A model generated the notes under the pieces. It had not been told where the DNA came from and did not search any database. It saw only the letters and a program-made list of their open reading frames with translations. A stretch of DNA of 64,000 bases from Lacibacter sp. H375 (lineage in GTDB: Bacteria > Bacteroidota > Bacteroidia > Chitinophagales > Chitinophagaceae), in NCBI RefSeq assembly GCF_037892425.1, contig NZ_JBBKTT010000001.1, positions 4,712,001-4,776,000 of the forward strand, read 5' to 3'. The position numbers and the translations under genes were made by a program. Positions 1 through 8,893 of the stretch are shown in pieces; position 1 is the stretch's first letter, and each line of letters begins with the position of its first letter.

Positions 1-2330
1 TCTCCTGTTAGATTAACTGTTGTACCAATTTTTACCGAAGCACCACTTGCAGGTGTAATGATATTATGTGAAACAATAACATCAGTAGTAGCTGTGCTGG
101 CATTACCTGCAGCGTCTGTACATGTAACAGTGATGGTGTAGATTCGTTTAATACCTTTTTTAGGAATTTCTGCCCTGAGATTAACGGTGTTATTACCTGT
201 GATCTCCCAATCAGGACCAATATTATCACCGGCAAACTCACCAGCTTTTATAGCAACTGCTGTAATTCTGCAAGAACTGCCCGGACAATTATCTGTTGAA
301 GTAGTGCTTACTGTTACACTTTTCATTTTACGATCAGATGGCCATATGGCTTGCGGTGTTGGTACTACAGCAGTTATAGTTGGCGGAATATTATCAACCA
401 CAATAACTGTAGCTGTACAAGTAGAAGTATTATTATTATTATCAGTTACAGTTAATGTAACAGTGTTGTTCCCTTTATTGCTGCAATTGAAAGCTGTTTT
501 ATCAAGAGCATAGCTTTTGATTCCGCATGCATCAGCAGATCCGTCATCAATCTGTGAAGGAGTGATACTGGCATTTCCGGTTGCATCCAGGTAAATAGTT
601 ATGTTCTTACATTTTGCAACAGGTGGCACATTATCTACAACAGTAACAGTTGTTGTGCAGGTAGAAGAATTTCCATGAATATCCGTTACAGTTAATGTTA
701 CTGTATTGGTTGATGGATCACTACAACTGAAACTTGTTTTACTTAATGTCATGGATTGTATGCCGCAACCATCAGTAGAACCATTGTCAACCTGGGCTGC
801 GGTGAGTGTGCCATTTCCTGATGCATCAAGCTGCACCGTAATATTTTTGCATTTTGCAACAGGAGGATCCTGATCTGAAACAGTTATATCAAAAGAACAG
901 GTTTGAGTGGTGATATCTGTATAAGTATAAGTAACTTTTGTTGTTCCCTTTTGAAATTGTTTGCCAGCCACACCGCCTGCACCTTGTACAACAGCGCCAT
1001 TATATTCAAGCTTATGTTGAACATTTGCATACAAGGTACTGGAAGACATAATTGCATTGATACCATTTACTGTTGCATAACACTTTCCTGCATCTACATT
1101 GTATGGATTCTGTGGTGAAGGACATGTCATACGAACATCGCTGCCATCATGAGCAATGATCGTTCCGTAGGCAAAAGTGTTAACGATATATCCTGATATA
1201 TATAATCTCCTGTTGCGGTAGATGGCATCAAGTGGATAGCCATCCAGGTTCAGATCGGTAGTTACATAGCCATTTGTGCCGAATGATTGATCTGAAGTAC
1301 CGTCAGTTTTAAACCGGCCCACTTTAAAAACTGTATTGCCCCCAATTGCAATAATTTTATTGTCGGGCTGCATAATTAATTTCGTGGGTGAAAAATCGGC
1401 TGAAAAACTTAGGTCTGGACTGCCGTCGGCATTGAGACGTTTGATGACAGTGTTATCCAAATAAATGATCTCAGAATTTCCATCAGTGTGTAAAGACCGA
1501 ACAACAGCATTCGTTTTTATATAAGGAAAACTCGTTTCCATAGATCCATTTTCCCTGAACTTGGAAATGAAAGAACCCTGTTCTTCATTATAAAAGCCAT
1601 CTTCCCATAAAATAATGTTGTTATTAGCATCGGTTGCAACTTTCTCTCCTGAATAATTATAGCTTGAATTTTCAACCAATACTCTAAATCCAACATTGTT
1701 AAAAGTCTCATCAAAGCTTCCATCACTCAACAGCCTGGCAATATATGTACGGTTTCTGTCTGAAGCTGTATTACCTCTTACAAAACCTGTAACAACGATT
1801 CTGTTATTTTTGTCAACAGTAATGTCGTTCAGTCTTACAGCAAAATAACCAAAGACCGATAGCTCTGCAAGTATCCCACCACCTGTTCCATCTGCATTAA
1901 ATATCCAAACTCTATTTAGAGCAACAGGACTGTTACCAAGAACCTGTGCGCTTTCAGTAGCAACAATTTTTCCATCAGTCATTACGGCAAAGGATGTGAA
2001 GTATTGATGAACTTCATCGCTCGAGAAGAATCTCCGTTTGCCATTTGTTCCATAAGTAAGATCAGGAGTACCATTGGCATTATATCTACGGAATATACTG
2101 AACGTATAGGACTCAGTAGCTCCGTTTTCATAATTACGTACTGCCAACTCATGATCTGTGACAAGGAACTGTCCATTTGCTAAAGACAGTATGTTTTCAA
2201 ACCTTGACCTGCTTTCAGTAGAAACTGAAATCCCAAAGCTTCCAAATGATTGATCTAAAGCGCCTGGCTGTGCACTTACTGTTAAACAATAAAAAGTAAT
2301 AGCTGAAGTGAGTAAATGTTTTATTCTCAT
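1..2330 (-). CDS. Secreted delta-60 / HYR-like repeat protein (C-terminus outside window)
   Basis: The frame is open from an ATG at 2330 to the left edge (776 codons seen) and has no stop, so the gene is partial at its 3' end. Residues 1-20 form a signal peptide ending in VSAQ. Residues ~22-390 hold repeats of the delta-60 type (LDQSFGSFG, DGSFDETFNNVG, DGTSDQSFGTNG), known from surface proteins and predicted to form a beta-propeller. From ~480 there are three HYR-like, Ig-fold modules about 80 residues apart, each with a PPVAKCKN-type start and a VTLTVTD core with paired cysteines. Such proteins are usually exported by type IX secretion, but the C-terminal sorting domain would lie outside the window (inference). 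The 149-aa gene upstream is on the same strand, 33 nt away. The substrate or adhesion target is unknown. Confidence 0.85.
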   Translation of the reverse strand, partial: MRIKHLLTSAITFYCLTVSAQPGALDQSFGSFGISVSTESRSRFENILSLANGQFLVTDHELAVRNYENGATESYTFSIFRRYNANGTPDLTYGTNGKRRFFSSDEVHQYFTSFAVMTDGKIVATESAQVLGNSPVALNRVWIFNADGTGGGILAELSVFGYFAVRLNDITVDKNNRIVVTGFVRGNTASDRNRTYIARLLSDGSFDETFNNVGFRVLVENSSYNYSGEKVATDANNNIILWEDGFYNEEQGSFISKFRENGSMETSFPYIKTNAVVRSLHTDGNSEIIYLDNTVIKRLNADGSPDLSFSADFSPTKLIMQPDNKIIAIGGNTVFKVGRFKTDGTSDQSFGTNGYVTTDLNLDGYPLDAIYRNRRLYISGYIVNTFAYGTIIAHDGSDVRMTCPSPQNPYNVDAGKCYATVNGINAIMSSSTLYANVQHKLEYNGAVVQGAGGVAGKQFQKGTTKVTYTYTDITTQTCSFDITVSDQDPPVAKCKNITVQLDASGNGTLTAAQVDNGSTDGCGIQSMTLSKTSFSCSDPSTNTVTLTVTDIHGNSSTCTTTVTVVDNVPPVAKCKNITIYLDATGNASITPSQIDDGSADACGIKSYALDKTAFNCSNKGNNTVTLTVTDNNNNTSTCTATVIVVDNIPPTITAVVPTPQAIWPSDRKMKSVTVSTTSTDNCPGSSCRITAVAIKAGEFAGDNIGPDWEITGNNTVNLRAEIPKKGIKRIYTITVTCTDAAGNASTATTDVIVSHNIITPASGASVKIGTTVNLTG

Positions 2331-2363
2331 AATGTAACTTTTGGTCTATATAAAAAATACTCT

Positions 2364-2813
2364 TTATCGTTTTATTTCGTCTAACATCCACCAGTCGCCT
2401 TGTCTTATAAAGCTCCATTTTGCAAGGAACAGCTTGCTGTGATCCATCGTCTCAATTCCGTTGATGGTTTCTTTTACATGATATTTGATCACTGCGCAAA
2501 ACATATCTGGTTTGTTATTTTTCCCCGGCTGCACATCCACAATGGCTAACTCTTTTACTATAGGAGTTATGATCCTTGATCCGGCTGTTTCCCCTCTTTC
2601 TATCTCAGCTTTGATCTTTTCAAAACAGGAAAGCGAGCATTGCCTTTTCAAAGACTCCATATCCCCCCCTGCTTTTGATTTAAACAGCAGGTAAAAAATG
2701 ATTCGTGCATGTTCAGCCATACTTCCATGATCCCATATCTTATCTTTTTGCACAAGATGGCTAAGTCTTGCACCGGCAATTGATATCTTCAAACTTGTCC
2801 AGGATATTTTCAT
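2364..2813 (-). CDS. Small protein, possibly Tim44-like/NTF2-like fold
   Basis: This 149-aa protein has no signal peptide or membrane segment. Its C-terminal end (a W-S-F-I-R-Q-G-D-W-W-M-L-D-E-I pattern at ~132-146) resembles the end of Tim44-like/NTF2-like domains, where a Trp-rich strand closes the cone-shaped sheet. The middle part (~90-130) has the alternating beta pattern expected of that fold. The family call rests on this pattern only. The start at 2813 has a weak AGAAG upstream. It lies 33 nt upstream of the secreted repeat protein on the same strand and is divergent from the sensor kinase at 3043, so it may share a transcript with the repeat protein. Confidence 0.6.
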   Translation of the reverse strand: MKISWTSLKISIAGARLSHLVQKDKIWDHGSMAEHARIIFYLLFKSKAGGDMESLKRQCSLSCFEKIKAEIERGETAGSRIITPIVKELAIVDVQPGKNNKPDMFCAVIKYHVKETINGIETMDHSKLFLAKWSFIRQGDWWMLDEIKR

Positions 2814-3042
2814 TTGCTTCTGAAAATAGAAATGATATTATAGAAAATGACCGGCAGAGGATTTTCGGCAGCTTTGTTTTCATTTTCGGAAAATTAGCGG
2901 AAGAAAGATTTATTCTATTTTATACTGTGAATGGCAGACCTGTGGCTTTGAACGGTTGTTCTCCGGCTATAAAAGGCTGATGAAATCAAAAAGGATAAAT
3001 GGCAGTATACATTTTTTAAAACAAGGAACTAACTTTAAGGAT

Positions 3043-6000
3043 ATGATGCGAAGGCTGATCATTTCATTTCTTTCTGTCATTGTTGTACTCAGCAGTTTTT
3101 GCCAATCTTATGACGAAAATGATTTTACCCGTTATACCAAACTCGACGGGCTATCTCATAATAGTGTTACGGGTATTGTGCAGGATTCATCTGGCTATAT
3201 CTGGATAAGTACAAAAAAGGGACTTAACCGTTTCGATGGTCGGTCTTTCAGTAATTTTTTCAAAATATCTGAGAACCTTCCGTTGCCTGAAAATGATATT
3301 CTTTATTTAACAAGACAGCAAAATGAAATAATAGGATCAACAGCTGTAGGCGCATTTTCTTACAATACCATCACACGAAAGATTAGGTCCTTTACTGTTC
3401 CAGCCGATTCAAATATCTTCTTCTGGTCGAACCAGGTTTGGCATACATTGAAAGACAAGGCTGGCAATTATGTACTTTCAACAAAAACCGGGCTATATGT
3501 TTTTAACGAAGCTGGTAAACTCGTGTCCCGTTACGATCATTTTACTCCGCAGGATGCAGGCCTCAAAGAATTGTGGTTTGGCAACTGGCTTGCGCCACTA
3601 AGCGATGGCAGAATATTCCAGGAAAATAACCTGGCTGGATCATTTTATAATTACAAAACAAAAACAATAGAGGCCCATTCTTTTAACAATCATTCCAATC
3701 TCCGAAGATTGCTTAATTCTAAAATTGATGAAGAACGGATTTCTTTTTATGGCGGTAATGATCAATTGATAACTCCAGCGCCTGAAAAGGATGCGCTGGA
3801 ATTCTATAATCTTGTTAATGGGCAGTATGCATCATACTCCATTCCAAAGCATGTTATTCCTGATCTTGATTGGTACAGCAGATTATTTTTTATTAACGAC
3901 AGTGTAGCAGCTCTTACAAGTAAAGTTGGTGGATTTTATCTGCTTCAATTTTCAACAGCAAACAACTATTGGTATTGCAATAGTGAGAAACTTTTTCCCG
4001 GCAAATATTGTACATCTGTTTTTTCTGATAGAAGCAACCGCTTATGGGTAGGCACCAATGATGGGTTATATAAACAAAATATCAGGAACTCATTTTTCAC
4101 TAATGAAGATTTGTCTCAGCAACTTCCTTCTATCGTAAACACCGGCATACAAAGCATTTTTATTTCACAACATAAAATATATGCAGGTTTAAGAAATGAA
4201 GGTGGATTATTGATCTTAAATGATCAAAGCAAAAAGATTGAACAGGTTATTGATCTTTCAAAGTATGGCCCCGGAAGCAACAGTTTGAATTTTATTTTTC
4301 ATTTTAGTAACGACACATTATGGTTGGGAACTGCAAAAGGCATTCTTTGGTTCAATAAAAAAAATAATTCGCACGGGCAGCTGGATGTACCTGGTCAGCC
4401 TGCCTGGTTCTATAACACTAAAACAAGAAGCTTTCTTAAAGATTCGGAAGGGGATATTTGGCTATCGTTTGGGATATTGAACAGTCTGGTATTATTCAAG
4501 CGTTCAGAACGCCGCTTTTATGATTACTCCAAGAGCCCATTGTTGAAGATCACATTTTGTTTTAGCATGGAAGAAGATAAAAACAGGAATGTTTGGATTG
4601 CAGGTGATGGTCTTTGTCGCTGGAACCGCAAAAAAAAATCAATTGACACGCTGATACCCTATCCAACGGTAATAAAAACAGTAACAAACTACATGCGGTT
4701 GCTTGACTGTGACAATGAAAATAATTTATGGCTTGCATCATATGATAATGAGATCATTCAATACAATTGTAATGAGAACAAAATGTATCTGAGGGTTGCT
4801 GAAAACAGTATGATCGATGGCCATTCAGTAACCAGCTCCGACATTATTAATGACCATATCTGGCTGGGAATGGCCAACGGTATCTCTGCATTTAATATAA
4901 AAGATCATTCAATAAAGCAATTCAATTATTCCGACGGCTTGCCTTCTGCGGTTGTAACATCGCCGAGAAATGGAAGTTTCTATGATGCAGATCGAAATCG
5001 CTTCTATTTCGGTGCAGGTCAATATTTAATTTCATTTGTTCCTGATGCACGGGTTTCGGAAAAAGCAATTCCTTTTTTTTCTGTAGAGGTAATGGGAGAA
5101 AATCAAACTCAAAGCAACAAAACTGTACTACCGTATTCAAAGAATAATGTTGAGCTTACCTTAAATGCAATCAATTTTACCGATCCCGAAGAAAATCGTT
5201 TTGCTTATCGGTTTCTAAGTGAGAAGAATGAGATCTGGAATGAATTAAATACAAAAAATGTTGTTGTACTAGGTAAGTTACCACCTGGCTCTCATCGGAT
5301 AGAAGTGAAAATGTACTCAGTTAACAACCGCTGGCCTGCGCAAACCCAAACCATTCACTTGCAGATAAAACCACCATTCTGGAGATCACCTTACTTTCTG
5401 CTTCCTGCGTTGGCAGCTTTGTTATGGCTGGTTGTTTTCATGTATCGTAAGCGGGTGAAACAAATTAACCGGCAGGCAAATATTGACAAACAACTTACTC
5501 AAACTGAAATGAAGGCGCTGCATGCACAAATGAATCCTCATTTTATTTTTAATTGTTTGAACAGTATCCGTGAAATGATATTGAATAATGAAAACGAGCA
5601 GGCTTCTCTTTACCTTAGCAAGTTTGCAAGGCTTATACGTATTACATTAAATCATTCATCAAAACAATTCGTGAGCTTAAAGGATACGGTAGATTATTTA
5701 GAAAGATATATTGAAATGGAAAGCATCAGAAATAACCAGTTTACTTATAAAATAGATGTAGCAAAAGACCTGAATACCGATGACATCATGGTTCCTCCTA
5801 TGCTTATTCAGCCTTTTATTGAAAATGCCATCTGGCACGGTTCTGCACAAAAAAAGAATATCACCATAGCAATAAGGTTTAAGCAAGAGGGAAATCATTT
5901 GATCTGTATTGTTGAAGATGATGGTATTGGAATTGAAGAATCATTAAAAAGAAAAAGAGACATTACACATGAGCCCTCAATAGGAATTGATAATATTAAG

Positions 6001-6147
6001 CAACGTATTGAACTTCTCAATGAAAAATACAACCTGCAGTGTACTCTGGAGATTGTGGACAAACTAACTTTATCACAGGCAAACGAAACGGGAACACTTG
6101 TTACACTTCATTTGCCTATTAAAACAAATGACAATCTATGGACTTAA
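3043..6147 (+). CDS. LytS-type sensor histidine kinase with beta-propeller sensor
   Basis: The protein has 1034 aa from the ATG at 3043, chosen because it is preceded by AAGG and begins a signal peptide (MMRRLIISFLSVIVVLSSF); an in-frame ATG at 2956 would bury that peptide. Periplasmic reporter-propeller repeats (GLSHNSVTGIVQDSSGYIWI and similar W-I-A/G-T blades) fill ~30-690, followed by a Y_Y_Y domain (~700-775), one membrane helix (~783-802) and a His_kinase domain. The phospho-acceptor is H833 in NPHFIFNCLNSI, and an HATPase with N-box IENAIWHG follows. This is the LytS/YehU class. It overlaps the LytTR response regulator by 10 nt, so the two form a cognate pair. The signal sensed is not evident. 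Confidence 0.9.
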   Translation: MMRRLIISFLSVIVVLSSFCQSYDENDFTRYTKLDGLSHNSVTGIVQDSSGYIWISTKKGLNRFDGRSFSNFFKISENLPLPENDILYLTRQQNEIIGSTAVGAFSYNTITRKIRSFTVPADSNIFFWSNQVWHTLKDKAGNYVLSTKTGLYVFNEAGKLVSRYDHFTPQDAGLKELWFGNWLAPLSDGRIFQENNLAGSFYNYKTKTIEAHSFNNHSNLRRLLNSKIDEERISFYGGNDQLITPAPEKDALEFYNLVNGQYASYSIPKHVIPDLDWYSRLFFINDSVAALTSKVGGFYLLQFSTANNYWYCNSEKLFPGKYCTSVFSDRSNRLWVGTNDGLYKQNIRNSFFTNEDLSQQLPSIVNTGIQSIFISQHKIYAGLRNEGGLLILNDQSKKIEQVIDLSKYGPGSNSLNFIFHFSNDTLWLGTAKGILWFNKKNNSHGQLDVPGQPAWFYNTKTRSFLKDSEGDIWLSFGILNSLVLFKRSERRFYDYSKSPLLKITFCFSMEEDKNRNVWIAGDGLCRWNRKKKSIDTLIPYPTVIKTVTNYMRLLDCDNENNLWLASYDNEIIQYNCNENKMYLRVAENSMIDGHSVTSSDIINDHIWLGMANGISAFNIKDHSIKQFNYSDGLPSAVVTSPRNGSFYDADRNRFYFGAGQYLISFVPDARVSEKAIPFFSVEVMGENQTQSNKTVLPYSKNNVELTLNAINFTDPEENRFAYRFLSEKNEIWNELNTKNVVVLGKLPPGSHRIEVKMYSVNNRWPAQTQTIHLQIKPPFWRSPYFLLPALAALLWLVVFMYRKRVKQINRQANIDKQLTQTEMKALHAQMNPHFIFNCLNSIREMILNNENEQASLYLSKFARLIRITLNHSSKQFVSLKDTVDYLERYIEMESIRNNQFTYKIDVAKDLNTDDIMVPPMLIQPFIENAIWHGSAQKKNITIAIRFKQEGNHLICIVEDDGIGIEESLKRKRDITHEPSIGIDNIKQRIELLNEKYNLQCTLEIVDKLTLSQANETGTLVTLHLPIKTNDNLWT

Positions 6148-6902
6148 AAGCAGTTTTAATAGATGACGAGCCACGTGGCATCAGTTCACTGCAAAAATTA
6201 CTGCAGATCAATTGTCCTGATGTAACGGTAAGTGGCAGTTTTACTGATGCCAACGAAGCTATTGAACATATCAAAAATCTGAATCCCGATCTTATTTTTC
6301 TTGATATTGCCATGCCTGTGAAAAGCGGCTTTGAATTACTAAAGGAATTAAAAGGCGCAAACTTTGAAGTAATTTTTGTTACAGCACATAACCATTTTAT
6401 GGTTGAAGCTTTTCATTTCAGTGCTATTGACTATTTACTAAAACCAGTTGAAGATAATTTATTGATTGATGCTGTTGAAAGAGCAAAACGGAGAATTGCA
6501 GAAAAAACAGGAAACAAAAACATTGAGACATTTCTACATAATCTCACGCAAAAACAATCGCCTCAAAAAATGAGGCTCTGCATACCCTCACTAAAAGGTT
6601 TCCAGGTAATTGAGCTTGATGACATTTTGTATGCAGAATCATCAGGCAACTATACCAATCTTTATTTTTTAAACAGCAAAATGGTCTGCACATCAAAACC
6701 CATGCATGAATATGAGAAACTGTTGGAGGATGCAGGGTTTGTACGTGTACATAAATCAGTGCTTGTAAACCTGAAGCACATTAAAGAATATGTACGTGGC
6801 GAAGGCGGATCAGTTATTCTCTCCAATGGACATGAATTGGAAGTTGCCAGGAGAAAAAAGGATCTGCTGATTGAGAAAATGAAAGAGTATTATAAATTTT
6901 AA
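6138..6902 (+). CDS. LytTR-family response regulator
   Basis: The protein has 254 aa. The N-terminal receiver has the acidic pocket D9-D10, phospho-acceptor D56 (LIFLDIAMP), T83 in FVTAH and the conserved K of LLKPVED. The C-terminal LytTR DNA-binding domain covers ~145-250 (LYAESSGNYTNLYF, VRVHKSVLVNLKHI). It would be phosphorylated by the overlapping kinase and bind direct-repeat DNA as a dimer. The ATG lies inside the end of the kinase gene (10-nt overlap), indicating translational coupling. The stop overlaps by 4 nt the stop of the convergent PhzF-like gene, so no terminator separates the two. Confidence 0.93.
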   Translation: MDLKAVLIDDEPRGISSLQKLLQINCPDVTVSGSFTDANEAIEHIKNLNPDLIFLDIAMPVKSGFELLKELKGANFEVIFVTAHNHFMVEAFHFSAIDYLLKPVEDNLLIDAVERAKRRIAEKTGNKNIETFLHNLTQKQSPQKMRLCIPSLKGFQVIELDDILYAESSGNYTNLYFLNSKMVCTSKPMHEYEKLLEDAGFVRVHKSVLVNLKHIKEYVRGEGGSVILSNGHELEVARRKKDLLIEKMKEYYKF

Positions 6903-7699
6903 TCCGCTATTTCAAATTCTCCTTTCATATAAAACACACATTCGCCACCCATCATTACACGTTCTGCGCTTTTCTGTTCGCAAATAATATCACCACCACG
7001 CTTGCTCAATTGTTTTGCAACCATTTTTTTCTTATCCAGTTTTTCACTCCAGAAAGGAATCAATTGTGAATGTGCGGAACCAGTTACAGGATCTTCATCA
7101 ATACCTGCAGATGGTGCAAAGAATCGTGAAACAAAATCAACCTTATCTCCTTTAGCAGTAAGAATTACCATTTCGCCGGTCTTCTTCAAAGCAGTAAAAT
7201 CAGGTTTGGCGTTGATCACTTCTTCTTCTGTTGCCACTTCGATCAGCAGATCACGGTATCTATAAGCACCCAGTATTTCTTTAACGCCCAGAATTTCAGC
7301 AATGCCTTCGGGGTAATCATTAATACGTTCAGGCTTCCAGGAAGGAAAATCCATTTCGTAGTTCTTACCATTTTTCTCTACAGTTAGCAACCCGCTCTTT
7401 GAACTGAATGTTACAGATGGTTTTGTATAACCAAGCTTTGTGTATAATATAAAGGCGCTTGCCAGTGTAGCGTGACCGCATAAATTAATTTCAAGCTCCG
7501 GAGTAAACCAACGGATGTCATAATCTGCTCCGTCTTTTTGTGACGGCACAAAGAATACTGTTTCAGCAAGATTATTTTCCATCGCCAACTTCTGCATCAA
7601 TTCATCATCGATCCATTTTTGTAATGGAACAACAGCAGCAGGGTTTCCTTTGAACAACGTTGACGTGAATGCGTCAACCTGGTATAAATCCAATTTCAT
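6899..7699 (-). CDS. PhzF-family isomerase/epimerase-like protein
   Basis: The protein has 266 aa from the ATG at 7699 (MKLDLYQVDAF, the canonical PhzF start); the longer frame to 7729 adds a non-conserved tail. PhzF proteins have two diaminopimelate-epimerase-like halves. Visible landmarks are GNPAAVV (18-24), the catalytic glutamate E46 in NNLAETVFF, NLCGHATLASA (~72-82) and DEDPVTGSAH (~202-211). Members act as isomerases, but the substrate of most homologues, including this one, is unknown. It is a cytoplasmic single gene, convergent with the response regulator. Confidence 0.9.
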   Translation of the reverse strand: MKLDLYQVDAFTSTLFKGNPAAVVPLQKWIDDELMQKLAMENNLAETVFFVPSQKDGADYDIRWFTPELEINLCGHATLASAFILYTKLGYTKPSVTFSSKSGLLTVEKNGKNYEMDFPSWKPERINDYPEGIAEILGVKEILGAYRYRDLLIEVATEEEVINAKPDFTALKKTGEMVILTAKGDKVDFVSRFFAPSAGIDEDPVTGSAHSQLIPFWSEKLDKKKMVAKQLSKRGGDIICEQKSAERVMMGGECVFYMKGEFEIAD

Positions 7700-7780
7700 A
7701 TATTTTTTTTGTGGTATGCAAATTAGCAAAGTATCCCTGACATAAATATGTGATTTTAGAGCAACGGTGTGAAAGGATTC

Positions 7781-8383
7781 TTAATAAAATCGTGGCAAAG
7801 CCAACCTATACCGAACAACAATTATCCGGAATACAACAATGAACACAATTGAAATGACCGTTGCAAACGGACTGAACATATCAACCTTCAACAACAGGAG
7901 ATAAATTATTCCACCTAAAATAGAAACCGAAGCATAGATCTCTTTCCGAAATACAAGCGGTACATTGTTGAGTAACACATCCCTTATTACACCACCAAAC
8001 GATCCCGTAATAGTGCCTAACGCAACACAAATGCCCGGACTAAATTGCAATTGCAATCCTTTCTCCACACCAATGAGTGTAAAAAGGCCCAGACCAAATG
8101 CATCAAATAAAAATAAGGTGCTTGTAAAACGTTTGAGATAGTTTCCAAAAAACATAGTACCAATAGCTGCAACAATAATTAAAATTGTTGTTGTTCCATT
8201 CTGTAACCAGCCCACAGGTGTGTCACCAATCAACACATCACGTAATGTTCCACCACCAATTGCTGTTACAAATGAAAGAATTATGACACCAAACGGATCA
8301 AGTTTTTTCTCCATTGCAGAGAAAGCACCTGAAACAGCGAATGCAAACGTACCGAGTATGTCGATGATGGAAAGGAAGGGCAT
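7781..8383 (-). CDS. TRIC-type / YicG-like (UPF0126) membrane protein
   Basis: The 200-aa integral membrane protein is made of two homologous three-helix units. Each carries the family signature: GTFAFAVSGAFSAMEKKLD...GGGTLRDVLIG in the first half and GVEKG...GSFGGVIRDVLLN in the second. Prokaryotic TRIC channels conduct K+, while some relatives are described as glycine transporters, so the cargo is not decided by sequence. Length and repeat structure are normal for the family. It is an isolated gene on the minus strand. Confidence 0.88.
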   Translation of the reverse strand: MPFLSIIDILGTFAFAVSGAFSAMEKKLDPFGVIILSFVTAIGGGTLRDVLIGDTPVGWLQNGTTTILIIVAAIGTMFFGNYLKRFTSTLFLFDAFGLGLFTLIGVEKGLQLQFSPGICVALGTITGSFGGVIRDVLLNNVPLVFRKEIYASVSILGGIIYLLLLKVDMFSPFATVISIVFIVVFRIIVVRYRLALPRFY

Positions 8384-8403
8384 GTGGTGAATAGTTAATT
8401 AAA

Positions 8404-8430
8404 AATAGGCAATTGACAACAGGCAATAAG
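8404..8430. repeat. Left imperfect inverted repeat beside four-helix-bundle gene
   Basis: The segment contains AATAGGC, CAATTGAC and GGCAAT blocks. The same blocks recur in inverted orientation at 8857-8887 on the other side of the four-helix-bundle gene. Confidence 0.5.
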
Positions 8431-8451
8431 CAAGAAAAACAAGAGGCCTTC

Positions 8452-8817
8452 TTAATATTTGTCGGGATTGTTAAGCATGTGATTCAAGAGTTTTCCAACT
8501 TGATTACTCAAATCACACAAATTATCATACTTATCTTGAGAAATATATTGACAGGCCAATGCAAATTCAAGCCAGCCCTCCGTTTCTGAATTTTCCATAT
8601 CTGAATCCGACACCTTGGCAACGAAATGCGCAGGATATATTTTCTTTCGATAGGCTTCTCGTAAACAAATACAAACGCTGCGTGATGAGCGTCTGATCTG
8701 ATCGGTAAGAGAATATGTTTCCTCTTTTGGAAATGATTTGGTCAGATGAAAAATCTGCATAGCAAGGGAAAAAGCAAGCTTATACACTTTGGTATCCTTC
8801 ACAGTTTTAGCAGCCAT
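8452..8817 (-). CDS. Four-helix bundle protein (23S rRNA intervening-sequence protein family)
   Basis: This 121-aa, all-helical protein shows the family pattern: KVYKLAFSLAMQIFHLTKSFPKEETYSLTDQIRRSSRSV, with the conserved S/P-x-E-E-x-Y-x-L-x-x-Q-x-R-R-S core at ~31-46. It continues through helices 3 and 4 with an LEFALAC-type segment. Relatives were first seen encoded within 23S rRNA insertions and are now known as stand-alone genes in Bacteroidota. Their function is unknown. The gene sits between short imperfect inverted repeats, so it may have moved as a unit. The start at 8817 gives the usual family length. Confidence 0.88.
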   Translation of the reverse strand: MAAKTVKDTKVYKLAFSLAMQIFHLTKSFPKEETYSLTDQIRRSSRSVCICLREAYRKKIYPAHFVAKVSDSDMENSETEGWLEFALACQYISQDKYDNLCDLSNQVGKLLNHMLNNPDKY

Positions 8818-8856
8818 GTCATTGATATTTGGTTACAAACTACTTCAACATTGATC

Positions 8857-8887
8857 ATTGCCAATTGACGATTGCCTTTTGCCTATT
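8857..8887. repeat. Right imperfect inverted repeat beside four-helix-bundle gene
   Basis: Read on the minus strand this begins AATAGGCAAAAGGCAAT and contains CAATTGGCAAT, the counterpart of 8404-8430. It lies between the four-helix-bundle start and the end of the E1 dehydrogenase gene. Confidence 0.5.
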
Positions 8888-8893
8888 CCCAAC

